Part shown: in pieces, positions 25,956-33,122 of the stretch | How positions within the stretch are numbered: the stretch's first letter is position 1 | Layout of the letters: the number at the start of each line of letters is the position of its first letter | NCBI RefSeq assembly: GCF_000974485.1 | Contig: NZ_BBOM01000009.1 | Location: 1 to 64,000, forward strand | Length of the DNA: 64,000 nucleotides | From: Streptomyces sp. NBRC 109706 | GTDB taxonomy: Bacteria; Actinomycetota; Actinomycetes; Streptomycetales; Streptomycetaceae | Direction of reading: 5' to 3' | Notes under the pieces: generated by a model | What the model saw: only the letters and a program-made list of their open reading frames with translations | Told to the model about the DNA's origin: nothing | Databases searched by the model: none | Made by a program: the position numbers and the translations under genes

Positions 25956-26870
25956 GTGCCCGACAACCCCACCGGGGAGAGCCCGGCCGTCCGCCTGGAG
26001 GCGGTGCGGAAGAGCTATGGCGACATCCGGGCGGTGGACGACGTCTCGTTCACGGTCGAGCGCGGCGAGTTCTTCGGTCTGCTCGGGCCCAACGGCGCCG
26101 GCAAGACCACGCTCATCGAGATCATGGAGGGCCTGCGCCAGGCCGACTCGGGCACCGTGCGGGTGCTGGACCGCGCGCCCTGGCCCCGGGACGCCGAGCT
26201 GCTACCCAAACTCGGTGTGCAGACGCAGAGTTCGGCGTTCTTCGTACGGCTCACCGCGTTCGAACACCTGAAGACGGTCGCCGCGCTCTACCGGGTGGAC
26301 CGCTCGGCCGTGCACAGCACCCTGGAGCTTGTCGGCCTCACCGAGCAGGCCGGCGTCCGCGTCGAGGACCTGTCCGGCGGGCAGCGGCAGCGGCTGGCCA
26401 TCGCCTCGGCGCTGGTGCACTCGCCCGAGCTGATCTTCCTGGACGAGCCGACCGCGGCCCTCGACCCCCAGGCCAGGCGCAATCTCTGGGGCGTGCTGCG
26501 GGAGTTGAAGCGCGCGGGCCGCACCATCGTCTACACCACCCACCATCTGGACGAGGCCGAGGCGCTCTGCGACCGGGTCGCGATCGTCACCAGGGGCCGG
26601 ATCACCGCGCTGGACACCCCCGGCAAGCTGGTGGCACGCGGCGCGTCCGGGGTCTGCCTGCTGGTGCCGGCCGAACGGCTCAGCCTGGAGGACGCCCGCG
26701 CCCTGCCGGGCGTCACCGAGGCCACCGTGGACGGCGACTCGGTGGTGCTGCGCACCGACAACGCCGGGCCCGTGCTCGCCGCCGTGGAGAAGGTCGCCGG
26801 CCTGGAAGGGGTGCGCACCCGCACCGCCAGCCTGGAGGACGTCTATCTCGAACTCACCGGACAGGACTGA
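25956..26870 (+). CDS. ABC transporter ATP-binding protein
   Basis: A 304-residue nucleotide-binding subunit of a DrrA-type exporter. Walker A GPNGAGKTTL (~45), signature LSGGQRQRL (~142), Walker B LIFLDEPTAALD (~158-169) and switch His in TTHHLDEAE. GTG 25956 is chosen because AAGGAGAG lies about 5 nt upstream; an earlier in-frame GTG at 25929 lacks a spaced RBS. It pairs with the ABC-2 permease downstream for export of, or self-protection against, the RiPP product. Confidence 0.93.
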   Translation: MPDNPTGESPAVRLEAVRKSYGDIRAVDDVSFTVERGEFFGLLGPNGAGKTTLIEIMEGLRQADSGTVRVLDRAPWPRDAELLPKLGVQTQSSAFFVRLTAFEHLKTVAALYRVDRSAVHSTLELVGLTEQAGVRVEDLSGGQRQRLAIASALVHSPELIFLDEPTAALDPQARRNLWGVLRELKRAGRTIVYTTHHLDEAEALCDRVAIVTRGRITALDTPGKLVARGASGVCLLVPAERLSLEDARALPGVTEATVDGDSVVLRTDNAGPVLAAVEKVAGLEGVRTRTASLEDVYLELTGQD

Positions 26871-26933
26871 GCGGTTGCCCTCCCGGACGCCCGCCCGACC
26901 AGCCCGTTCCCCACTCACCCTCGGAGCCACCAC

Positions 26934-27689
26934 ATGAGTGCCCATGCCGCGCTGGCGGAGGCCGGATACCGGGCCTACACCCGGGACAAGACCACGCTCT
27001 TCTTCACCTTCGCCTTCCCGCTGCTGTTCCTGATCGTCTTCGGCCTGATCTTCAACGGGCAGACCGTGGAGGAGAGCGGCCGGCCCTACATCAGCTATAT
27101 CGCCCCCGGCGTGCTGTCCTGGGGCGTCGCCAACGCGGCCGTGTTCGGCGTCGCCTTCGTCCTGATGCAGTGGCGCAGGGACGACATCCTGCGGCTGATC
27201 CGGATGACGCCCACCCCGCTCGGCGCGGTGCTCGGCTCCCGCTATGTGCTGGCGCTGGGCATCGGACTGGTCCAGGCGGTGGTCTTTGTCGCCGTGGCGC
27301 TGCTGCCCGCGCTGGGCCTGACCGTCGAGTCCGGCTGGCCGCTGGGCCTCCCCGTGCTGATCCTGGGCATCACGGCCTTTCTGGCGCTGGGCGCCATCGT
27401 CGGCTCCTTCACCACCACCCCCGAGGCGGTCGCCGCCGTCGCCAACTGCCTGATGGTGCCGATGGCGTTCCTCTCCGGCTCCTTCTACCCGCTGGACGCG
27501 ATGCCGTCCTGGATGGCGACCCTCTCCTGGGTGCTGCCGTTGCGCCATCTCAACGACGGGCTGTCGGCCGCCCTCACCGACTCGGGCGACAGCGGCGACA
27601 TCGCCCTGGCCTGCGGCGGACTGGTCGCGTTCGCCCTGGTCTTCGGCGCCATCGCGTTCCGCACCTTCCGCTGGAGCGACCGCACATGA
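26934..27689 (+). CDS. ABC-2 type transporter permease
   Basis: A 251-residue membrane protein with about six hydrophobic segments and the ABC-2 signature GSFYPLDAMPSWM preceding LPLRHLNDGL near residues 180-207. It forms the exporter with the ATP-binding protein 63 nt upstream. The stop overlaps the start of YcaO 2 (ATGA), tying transport and maturation genes into one transcript. Confidence 0.93.
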   Translation: MSAHAALAEAGYRAYTRDKTTLFFTFAFPLLFLIVFGLIFNGQTVEESGRPYISYIAPGVLSWGVANAAVFGVAFVLMQWRRDDILRLIRMTPTPLGAVLGSRYVLALGIGLVQAVVFVAVALLPALGLTVESGWPLGLPVLILGITAFLALGAIVGSFTTTPEAVAAVANCLMVPMAFLSGSFYPLDAMPSWMATLSWVLPLRHLNDGLSAALTDSGDSGDIALACGGLVAFALVFGAIAFRTFRWSDRT

Positions 27690-29620
27690 CGCCTGCCGAC
27701 GTGTCTGCCCAGCCCCTGGCCGAAGCCGGCCCGCCCGACGCCGGCCCGCTCGGCGCCGCCACCCGCCGACTCGCCGCCGCCCTGGCCGCCCGCTGGCCCG
27801 CCGACGGCGGCGAGGGCCCGGCGCCGCGCGTGGTGCCGCTGGGCGCCGCCGACACCCTGGCCGCCGACCGCGACCCACACGCCACGGCCCGGCCGGCCGC
27901 CACCGTGCACCTCACCTCCCGCGCCGTGCTGATCGGCCCCTGGGGGGCGGCCGCCAACAACCCGTCGGCCTGCGGCCGTTGCCTGGCCGCCCGCTGGCAG
28001 CGGCTGCGGACCCGCTCGGAACGCGAGGCCCTGGAGGGCGGGGGCGCCCCCAAGGGCGCCGAGCACTGGCCGATCCTCACCGACCACGCGGTGGACGCCG
28101 TCCTCGCCGTCTGCCTGGCCGTCGCCGCCCGCCCACGCGACGGCGAACTCCCCCGCGTCACCAGGATCGACCTCGGCACCCTGGCCCTGGCCACCTTCCC
28201 GCTGCTGCCCGAACCGCTCTGCCCGCACTGCGTCACCCCCCGGCCGGACGGCCCCGAGCACGGCCGGATGCTCCTGACCCCGTCCCCCAAGCCGGCCCCG
28301 GACATCTACCGCACCGGATCGCTCAGCCAACTCGACCTGCCGGAAGGCGCGTTGGCCAACCCCGTCTGCGGCGCCCTCGGTTCGACCACCCATCTCAACC
28401 CGGCGTCCACCACCACGGCACCCATCTCCGGCAGCAACTTCGTTCGCGGCTACGCCGGTTTGAACGATGTCACCTGGAGCGGACAGGCCGACGCCTACGC
28501 CACCAGCCGCACCCTCGCCTATCTGGAGGGGCTGGAACGCTACGCCGGCACCCACGCCCGACGCGGCCTCACCCCCGTGGTCGCCTCCTACGCCCAACTC
28601 GTCGACCAGGAAGGCGAATCGGCCGTACTGGACCCGCTGCGCTGCGGCGACTACGCGCCGGAGACCTACCGCGACGACCCGATGGTCAGCCCCTTCGACC
28701 CGACCCGTCCCATCCCCTGGATCTGGGGCCACTCGCTGCGTGACGACCGCCCCCTGCTGGTGCCGGCCCGACTGGTCCACTACAGCGCCGGAGTGCCGGC
28801 CGACAACTTCGTCTTCGAATGCTCCAACGGCTGCGCCACCGGCGGCACCCTCGCCGAGGCCATCCTCTTCGGCCTGCTCGAACTCGTCGAACGGGACGCG
28901 TTCCTGCTGGCCTGGTACCGCCCGCGCCCCCTCGCCGGCGTCGACCCCCGCTCCGCCCGGGACCCGGCGGTGCGCGGCATGCTGGACCGGGCGGCGCTCC
29001 TCGGCTACCAGGTGCGGGCCTTCGACACCAGCAGCGATGTGGGCGTGCCCGTGGTCACCGCCCTGGCCATCCGCGCCGACGGCGGCCAGGGGCTGCTCTC
29101 CTTCGGCGCGGCGGCCAGCCTCGACCCGGAACAGGCGCTCACCGGCGCCCTCAGCGAGGTGCTCACCTATATCCCGCACCTGCCGTACCAGGTCGCCGAG
29201 CGCGAGGCCGAACTAACCGCGATGGCCGACGACTTCGGCCTGGTACGGCAGCTCAAGGACCACGCCCAGCTCTATGGACTGCCCCGGATGGCCCGACACG
29301 CCGCCGCCTTCCTCACCGAGGCGCCGGCCCGTCCACTGACCGAGGTCTTCGCCGACTGGCACTGCCAACGCCCCTCGTCCTGCGAGCTGTTGGACGACCT
29401 ACGGCTGCTCACCGACGCGCTGAGCCGCGCCGGACACGATGTGATCGCCGTCGACCAGACCTCCCCCGAACAGCGGGCCATCGGCCTGCACACCGTCGCC
29501 ACCCTCGTCCCCGGTCTGCTGCCGCTGGACTTCGGCTGGCACCGCCAACGCGCCCTGCGGATGCCACGGTTGCGCGAGAGGGAAGGGGAGTGGAACGTCG
29601 TCCCGCACCCCTTCCCCTGA
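27686..29620 (+). CDS. YcaO cyclodehydratase 2 (TOMM/SagD-type)
   Basis: A 644-residue YcaO of normal length. ATP-binding motifs are complete: EGLERYAG (~281), SNGCATGGTLAEAI (~379), LELVERDAFLLAWY, and C-terminal VVPHPFP. Cysteine pairs SACGRC (~96) and CPHC (~183) match those in YcaO 1. It resembles YcaO 1 across the whole core but lacks the repeat insert, so the two look like paralogues. Two active YcaO proteins plus one degenerate domain (14434-16575) suggest separate specificity for Cys and for Ser/Thr or for different core regions (inference). Last gene of the + strand operon; convergent with 29662-30039. Confidence 0.92.
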   Translation: MTPADVSAQPLAEAGPPDAGPLGAATRRLAAALAARWPADGGEGPAPRVVPLGAADTLAADRDPHATARPAATVHLTSRAVLIGPWGAAANNPSACGRCLAARWQRLRTRSEREALEGGGAPKGAEHWPILTDHAVDAVLAVCLAVAARPRDGELPRVTRIDLGTLALATFPLLPEPLCPHCVTPRPDGPEHGRMLLTPSPKPAPDIYRTGSLSQLDLPEGALANPVCGALGSTTHLNPASTTTAPISGSNFVRGYAGLNDVTWSGQADAYATSRTLAYLEGLERYAGTHARRGLTPVVASYAQLVDQEGESAVLDPLRCGDYAPETYRDDPMVSPFDPTRPIPWIWGHSLRDDRPLLVPARLVHYSAGVPADNFVFECSNGCATGGTLAEAILFGLLELVERDAFLLAWYRPRPLAGVDPRSARDPAVRGMLDRAALLGYQVRAFDTSSDVGVPVVTALAIRADGGQGLLSFGAAASLDPEQALTGALSEVLTYIPHLPYQVAEREAELTAMADDFGLVRQLKDHAQLYGLPRMARHAAAFLTEAPARPLTEVFADWHCQRPSSCELLDDLRLLTDALSRAGHDVIAVDQTSPEQRAIGLHTVATLVPGLLPLDFGWHRQRALRMPRLREREGEWNVVPHPFP

Positions 29621-29661
29621 CCGGTCGCCTTCCCCTGACCGCTCGCCCCGGGGGCAGCCGA

Positions 29662-30039
29662 TCAGCAGCCGCTGCCCACCCTGAAGGAGGTCATCTTGTC
29701 GTTGAAGTGCGAGGCGACCGCCGCCTCGGACCGGCCGGGGGCGACGGAGATCATACAGCCGGTGTAGTTGGAGTGCTCATAGACGCTGACGGTCTTGCCG
29801 GTGCGGTTCCAGTACGAGGTCATCCGGTCGTTCATGTCGTTGCCGACATTGGCCACGGACGAGCCGGAGTGCAGGAACCGCCCGGTGTAGCTGGAGTGTT
29901 CCCAGACGCAGAACGAACCGTTCGGGCACTGGCTGGAGTCGGCCGCGGCGGCGGGCGCGGTCAGGGTGACACCGCCGGTGGCGAGCGTCAGAACCGCCGC
30001 GACGGACCACAGGCGTGCGACGATATTTCTGATTCCCAT
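29662..30039 (-). CDS. Secreted peptidase inhibitor I36-like protein
   Basis: A 125-residue exported protein. The signal peptide spans about residues 1-37 (hydrophobic core VAAVLTLATGGVTLTAPAAA, then ADSSQ). The mature part has the gamma-crystallin-like I36 pattern: CPNGSFCVWEHSSYTGRF, and a second YEHSNYTGC half. Several cysteines suggest disulfides. The ATG at 30039 follows GGAGGAG on the - strand. Such proteins are common secreted Streptomyces proteins; the position between the precursor genes and the maturation operon may be incidental. Confidence 0.85.
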   Translation of the reverse strand: MGIRNIVARLWSVAAVLTLATGGVTLTAPAAAADSSQCPNGSFCVWEHSSYTGRFLHSGSSVANVGNDMNDRMTSYWNRTGKTVSVYEHSNYTGCMISVAPGRSEAAVASHFNDKMTSFRVGSGC

Positions 30040-30230
30040 CGTGAATCTCCTCCGGTTTCCCGTTCCGCCCGTTGTGGGCGCCACGGGTACGGCCGCAGGT
30101 TATGGGCGGGCTCGACCGGCCGACCAGCACGCCTGGGCAGGTCGACAGCCCGCGAAAAGTCCCCGACCGCCTTTCGGGGCAAGGGAGTTGACCCCCCGCC
30201 GACACGATGGGCGTCCACCCGAACGAGCGA

Positions 30231-30259
30231 CAGCCCCCGTGGACGACCCACGGGGGCTG
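30231..30259 (-). terminator. Intrinsic terminator of precursor gene 1
   Basis: A perfect 12-bp inverted repeat (CAGCCCCCGTGG / CCACGGGGGCTG) with a 5-nt loop lies 14 nt past the stop of precursor 1. No U-tract follows, as is usual in actinobacteria. Confidence 0.8.
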
Positions 30260-30273
30260 CCGGCGTCTTTCGC

Positions 30274-30450
30274 TCAGGCGCTGCAGGAGGTGGTGCTGGT
30301 GGTGGCGGAACAGGTCGACGTCGAGGAGGTCGAGGTGGAACCGGCCAGCACGACCTCGGCGTCGTCCGCGTAGTCGGAGAGCTCGAAGGTCTCCGACTCC
30401 AGCTCAAGGATCTCGTCGGCGAGCGTCGACAGCTGCGGCTTCTCGGACAT
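30274..30450 (-). CDS. RiPP precursor peptide 1 (thiazolylpeptide-type; core with 2 Cys)
   Basis: A 58-residue precursor. The leader (1-37) is acidic and ends EVVLAG; it contains LADEILELESETFELSDY, the probable recognition segment for the peptide-binding domain of the ThiF-like protein. The core (38-58) starts at Ser38 and contains only Ser, Thr, Cys and two Ala; Cys are at core positions 10 and 19. The last eleven residues are SATTSTTSCSA. Every residue except the alanines is a potential azole or dehydroamino acid site. The boundary after Gly37 is inferred from where the three precursors change from leader to Ser/Thr-only sequence. Followed by a strong terminator. Confidence 0.93.
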   Translation of the reverse strand: MSEKPQLSTLADEILELESETFELSDYADDAEVVLAGSTSTSSTSTCSATTSTTSCSA

Positions 30451-30513
30451 CGTGGGCTCCCTCGTTCGGCGGGCGACCGCCGGACACCCCTGCGGCCGCG
30501 TCTGCACCCCCCC

Positions 30514-30580
30514 ATCCCAGTGGGTGCCACCGCCACCGACGTCCACGGCGTGCTGTCACGCAGCTGTCACCGCATGACAG
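30514..30580 (-). promoter_or_regulatory. Promoter/operator of precursor 1 (SARP-like half-site array)
   Basis: CTGTCA (30553-30558) and TGACAG (30575-30580) are separated by 16 nt, with a third TGTCA half-site in the middle. Reading on the - strand, half-sites are spaced 10-11 bp; a further TGGCGGT follows 23 nt on, and then, 9 nt later, a -10-like TGGGAT (30514-30519). The operator edge is 103 nt from the start codon. The same layout recurs at precursors 2 and 3. Confidence 0.75.
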
Positions 30581-30671
30581 CGGCCCTCACCGGGAGGAGG
30601 GGCGAACAGGACCGGCCGGTCCGCTCCCGGGAGGGCCGCTGCGTCTCGCGGCAGCGCTCAGTCGCGAACGA

Positions 30672-30848
30672 TCAGGCGCTGCAGGAGGTGGTGGAGCAGG
30701 TGCTGGAGCAGGTGGAGGTCGAGGAACACGAGGTGGAACCGGCCAGCACGACCTCGGCCTGGTCCGAGTAGTCCGAGATCTCGAAGGTCTCCGACTCCAG
30801 CTCAAGGATCTCGTCGGCGAGCGAGGACAGCTGCGGCTGCTCAGACAT
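30672..30848 (-). CDS. RiPP precursor peptide 2 (core with 4 Cys)
   Basis: A 58-residue precursor, too short for common ORF cut-offs. The leader differs from precursor 1 at seven positions (for example MSEQPQLSSL at the start, FEISDYSDQ later) and ends EVVLAG at residue 37. The 21-residue core has Cys at core positions 4, 10, 14 and 19, with Ser/Thr elsewhere and a final Ala. It is the most cysteine-rich of the three, predicting up to four thiazoles. The start codon lies 102 nt from the operator edge, as in the other copies. Confidence 0.93.
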   Translation of the reverse strand: MSEQPQLSSLADEILELESETFEISDYSDQAEVVLAGSTSCSSTSTCSSTCSTTSCSA

Positions 30849-30910
30849 GTGGACTCCTTAGGGGACGGGAGTGACCACCCATTCACGGGACGGCCACATC
30901 TGTGCGCACC

Positions 30911-30977
30911 ATCACACCCGCAGCCGCTGCCACCCGGCACGCGCTACCGCTGTCAGCCCGCTGACACCCGCTGACAG
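30911..30977 (-). promoter_or_regulatory. Promoter/operator of precursor 2 (SARP-like half-site array)
   Basis: CTGTCA (30950-30955) - 16 nt - TGACAG (30972-30977), with a TGACA half-site centred between them. On the - strand GGGTGGCAGCG follows at the same position as in precursor 3. A -10-like TGTGAT (30911-30916) comes 9 nt after TGGCAGC. The operator edge is 102 nt from the start codon. It overlaps the last codon of the GNAT remnant. Confidence 0.8.
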
Positions 30978-31182
30978 CGCCCCGAACCCGGCTGACGCCC
31001 CAGGAAGACAGCCACCGGATCCTCGGATTCCACCACGAGCCCGCGCCGCGCACAGAGCCGCCGAGCGGCGCTGCCCCGTAGCACGTTCAGCCCAACGGTC
31101 GCTCGCTCGGCGTCCGTTCGGCCCGACACGGCCCGCAACACGGCCGTCCCGAGCCCGCGCCCCGGCGGCACGCGTCCCCCGT
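30953..31182 (-). pseudogene. Remnant of a GNAT acetyltransferase (C-terminal ~70 residues)
   Basis: The - strand frame reads the end of a GNAT enzyme: GRGLGTAVLRAV (acetyl-CoA-binding motif A region), then VGLNVLRGSAARRLCARRGL and VVESEDPVAVFLGR, then a stop. There is no room for the N-terminal half because the phosphodiesterase stop lies at 31213. A GTG at 31171 could start a 72-residue peptide, but an intact acetyltransferase would need roughly twice that. Goadsporin, another LanB/YcaO product, uses a GNAT for N-acetylation, so this may be a lost tailoring gene; an unrelated decayed gene is equally possible. Confidence 0.65.
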
Positions 31183-31212
31183 CGTCGCCCCTCGCCCGGC
31201 CGAGGGCCGGGG

Positions 31213-32523
31213 TCACCGGCCGGCGGGGCGCAACGCCTCCCACAGAACCCGGCCCTGGGCGCCCTCCGGCGGGGCGGCGCCCAGCAACGCCGAGATGGTC
31301 GGGGCGAGATCCACATGGCGGGGGAGGAGAGCGAAACCGCCCGGGCGGATCCCGGCGCCGGCGATCAGCAGCGTGGCCTCGGCCTCCGTGGTCGAACCGT
31401 GCCGCCCCGCCGGAGCCGCGGGCGCGTCGACGGCCGCCGTCCAGCCGGGCTCGGGCTCCACGAGCAGCTCGCCGACGTCCCGGCTCATCCGCAGCAACCG
31501 CTGCTCGCCCCACCCCAGGACGGCCCGCACCTGCGGCAGTCGGGAGACGGCGGCCCGCACCCTGGCCACGGCCAGGGGGTTCGCCCTGTCGCCGAGGAAG
31601 TGCAGGCTGGCATTGCCGCCGACCACGATCGCCACATCCGTATCGGCCGCAGGCGACTGGCCACTGGTCAGGAACTCGCCGCTGAGCCCCGTCGAGGCGA
31701 TCGCGTCCAGAAGCTCCGCGCCAAACGCCCGGTCGAACTCGGTCATCCCATGGTCGCCGACGAGCACAAAGGCGGTCTCCTCGAAGATCCCGGCGTCCCT
31801 GGTGAGTTGCACGATCCGCCCCAACTGCCGGTCCATCTCGACCATCCGCTCGTCGATCGCCGGATCGTCCGGCCCCACCCGGTGGCCGAGCGAGTCCAGG
31901 TCGTCGCAGTACACCGCCAGCAGATCCGGCACCTCGGGCACCGTCACCCGTTCGCCGCCCGAGTCCACCGGCCGCCCCGCCAGCAGGTCGCCGAACTGGT
32001 CGACCCGATGGGCGCAGTCGCCCCCCGGCTGGGTGTAGAGGGCACGAGGGTCCCCGTACCGCACGCCGTGGTCCTGGACGATGAACCACTGCACGGACGC
32101 CAGCGTCCGGCCCTGCGCGGCCAGCGACTCGGCGAGCGTGGGCACGGCGAGCGCTCTGCTCTGCCCCACGGCGACGCCCGCCTCGGGGTCGTATACATAG
32201 GCGGTGTTGCCGTGCCGCTCGGGGAAGGCCCCGGTGGCCAGCGAGGACATCGACGGGTTGGTGATCGACTGCATCACGCCCCTGCTCGTCGTCACCAGAC
32301 CACGCCCGGCCAACGCGTCCAGGTTCGGCGTCGACACCCGGTGGCGGTACTCCGGGTCGAAGCCGTCCCACACCAGCAGCACCACGTGTTCGGCGCGCGG
32401 CGCGTGCCCCGCCCCCGCGCCGGCCCCCCCGACGGCAAGCACCGCGCCCAGGGTGAGCAGGGTGAACACCGCTAGAACCACCAGCCTGTTCGACTCTCCC
32501 ACCAGCATCCGTCCGACCCTCAT
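31213..32523 (-). CDS. Membrane-anchored type I phosphodiesterase/nucleotide pyrophosphatase-like hydrolase
   Basis: A 436-residue alkaline-phosphatase-superfamily protein. One N-terminal hydrophobic segment (~13-40) probably anchors it with the catalytic domain outside. Metal and nucleophile positions: LLVWDGF (Asp), SITNPSMSSLATGAFPERHG (Thr/Ser nucleophile region), DSLGHRVGP (Asp/His), VLVGDHGM (Asp-His) and LPRHVDLAP (His). It hydrolyses phosphodiesters or phosphate esters; substrate unknown. It lies between precursors 2 and 3 on the same strand, so it may belong to the cluster (for example immunity or removal of a phosphate) or be an interrupting housekeeping gene. The ATG at 32523 is chosen as nearest to the TM segment; RBS weak. 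Confidence 0.85.
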   Translation of the reverse strand: MRVGRMLVGESNRLVVLAVFTLLTLGAVLAVGGAGAGAGHAPRAEHVVLLVWDGFDPEYRHRVSTPNLDALAGRGLVTTSRGVMQSITNPSMSSLATGAFPERHGNTAYVYDPEAGVAVGQSRALAVPTLAESLAAQGRTLASVQWFIVQDHGVRYGDPRALYTQPGGDCAHRVDQFGDLLAGRPVDSGGERVTVPEVPDLLAVYCDDLDSLGHRVGPDDPAIDERMVEMDRQLGRIVQLTRDAGIFEETAFVLVGDHGMTEFDRAFGAELLDAIASTGLSGEFLTSGQSPAADTDVAIVVGGNASLHFLGDRANPLAVARVRAAVSRLPQVRAVLGWGEQRLLRMSRDVGELLVEPEPGWTAAVDAPAAPAGRHGSTTEAEATLLIAGAGIRPGGFALLPRHVDLAPTISALLGAAPPEGAQGRVLWEALRPAGR

Positions 32524-32677
32524 GGCAACCGCTTCCGGTCGAGGTCCGCCGCCGTTCGGCGGTCCGTCGACCACGATCGAAGAGGCCCGGAACCAACACC
32601 ACGTGGCGCCCGGACAACCCCCCCGAAGAACGGACTCCACCCGCCTCGTCCCCGGCCACCCCCGTCCCGGAACGGCC

Positions 32678-32720
32678 GCAGCCCTCGCGGGAGGACGAAG
32701 TCCGGTCCCGGGAGGGCTGC
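32678..32720 (-). terminator. Terminator of precursor gene 3
   Basis: GCAGCCCTCGCGGGA (32678-32692) and TCCCGGGAGGGCTGC (32706-32720) form a 15-bp stem with one mismatch and a 13-nt loop. An 18-bp perfect palindrome CTGAGCGCCGGCGCTCAG (32726-32743) sits between it and the precursor stop and may also fold. Confidence 0.7.
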
Positions 32721-32753
32721 TTGGGCTGAGCGCCGGCGCTCAGCGCCGAGCGC

Positions 32754-32930
32754 TTACGCGCTGCAGGAGGTGGTGCTGGTGGTGCTGGAGCAGGTGGAGG
32801 TCGAGGAACACGAGGTGGAACCGGCCAGCACGACCTCGGCCTGGTCGGAGTAGTCCGAGATCTCGAAGGTCTCCGACTCCAGCTCAAGGATCTCGTCGGC
32901 GAGCGAGGACAGCTGCGGCTTGTCAGACAT
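32754..32930 (-). CDS. RiPP precursor peptide 3 (core with 3 Cys)
   Basis: A 58-residue precursor nearly identical to precursor 2: the leader differs only at residues 3-4 (MSDKPQLSSL) and the core only by Thr for Cys at core position 14. Cys at core positions 4, 10 and 19. The stop is TAA rather than TGA. It is separated from precursors 1 and 2 by the phosphodiesterase gene. Its promoter region is shared back-to-back with the M20 amidohydrolase gene at 33123. With precursors 1 and 2 it forms a set with 2, 4 and 3 cysteines on one scaffold. Confidence 0.93.
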   Translation of the reverse strand: MSDKPQLSSLADEILELESETFEISDYSDQAEVVLAGSTSCSSTSTCSSTTSTTSCSA

Positions 32931-32990
32931 CTTGGGCTCCTTCGATCGGCTGGGACGACCCCGGAAACGCGAGTCGCCTCTGTCCCGACC

Positions 32991-33057
32991 ATGACAACTC
33001 GACGCGCTGCCACCCCCGCAGCGGTTCCGCTGTCATGCCACTGACGTCAGGTGACAG
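32991..33057 (-). promoter_or_regulatory. Promoter/operator of precursor 3 (SARP-like half-site array)
   Basis: CTGTCA (33030-33035) - 16 nt - TGACAG (33052-33057), with a central TGACG half-site. GGGTGGCAGCG then follows on the - strand, with a -10-like TGTCAT (32991-32996) 9 nt after TGGCAGC. The operator edge is 100 nt from the start codon. The array may also serve the divergent gene at 33123. Confidence 0.8.
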
Positions 33058-33122
33058 CGGCCTGTTCCGATGGTGATCAAGAGATTTGGCAGGATGGGGG
33101 GCGGTCAGAGAGGAGCACCGCC

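Noticed and set aside
30587..30940. 117-aa - strand frame over precursor 2
   Set aside because: Out of frame with the precursor; Arg/Pro/Ser-rich. The 58-aa frame matches precursors 1 and 3.
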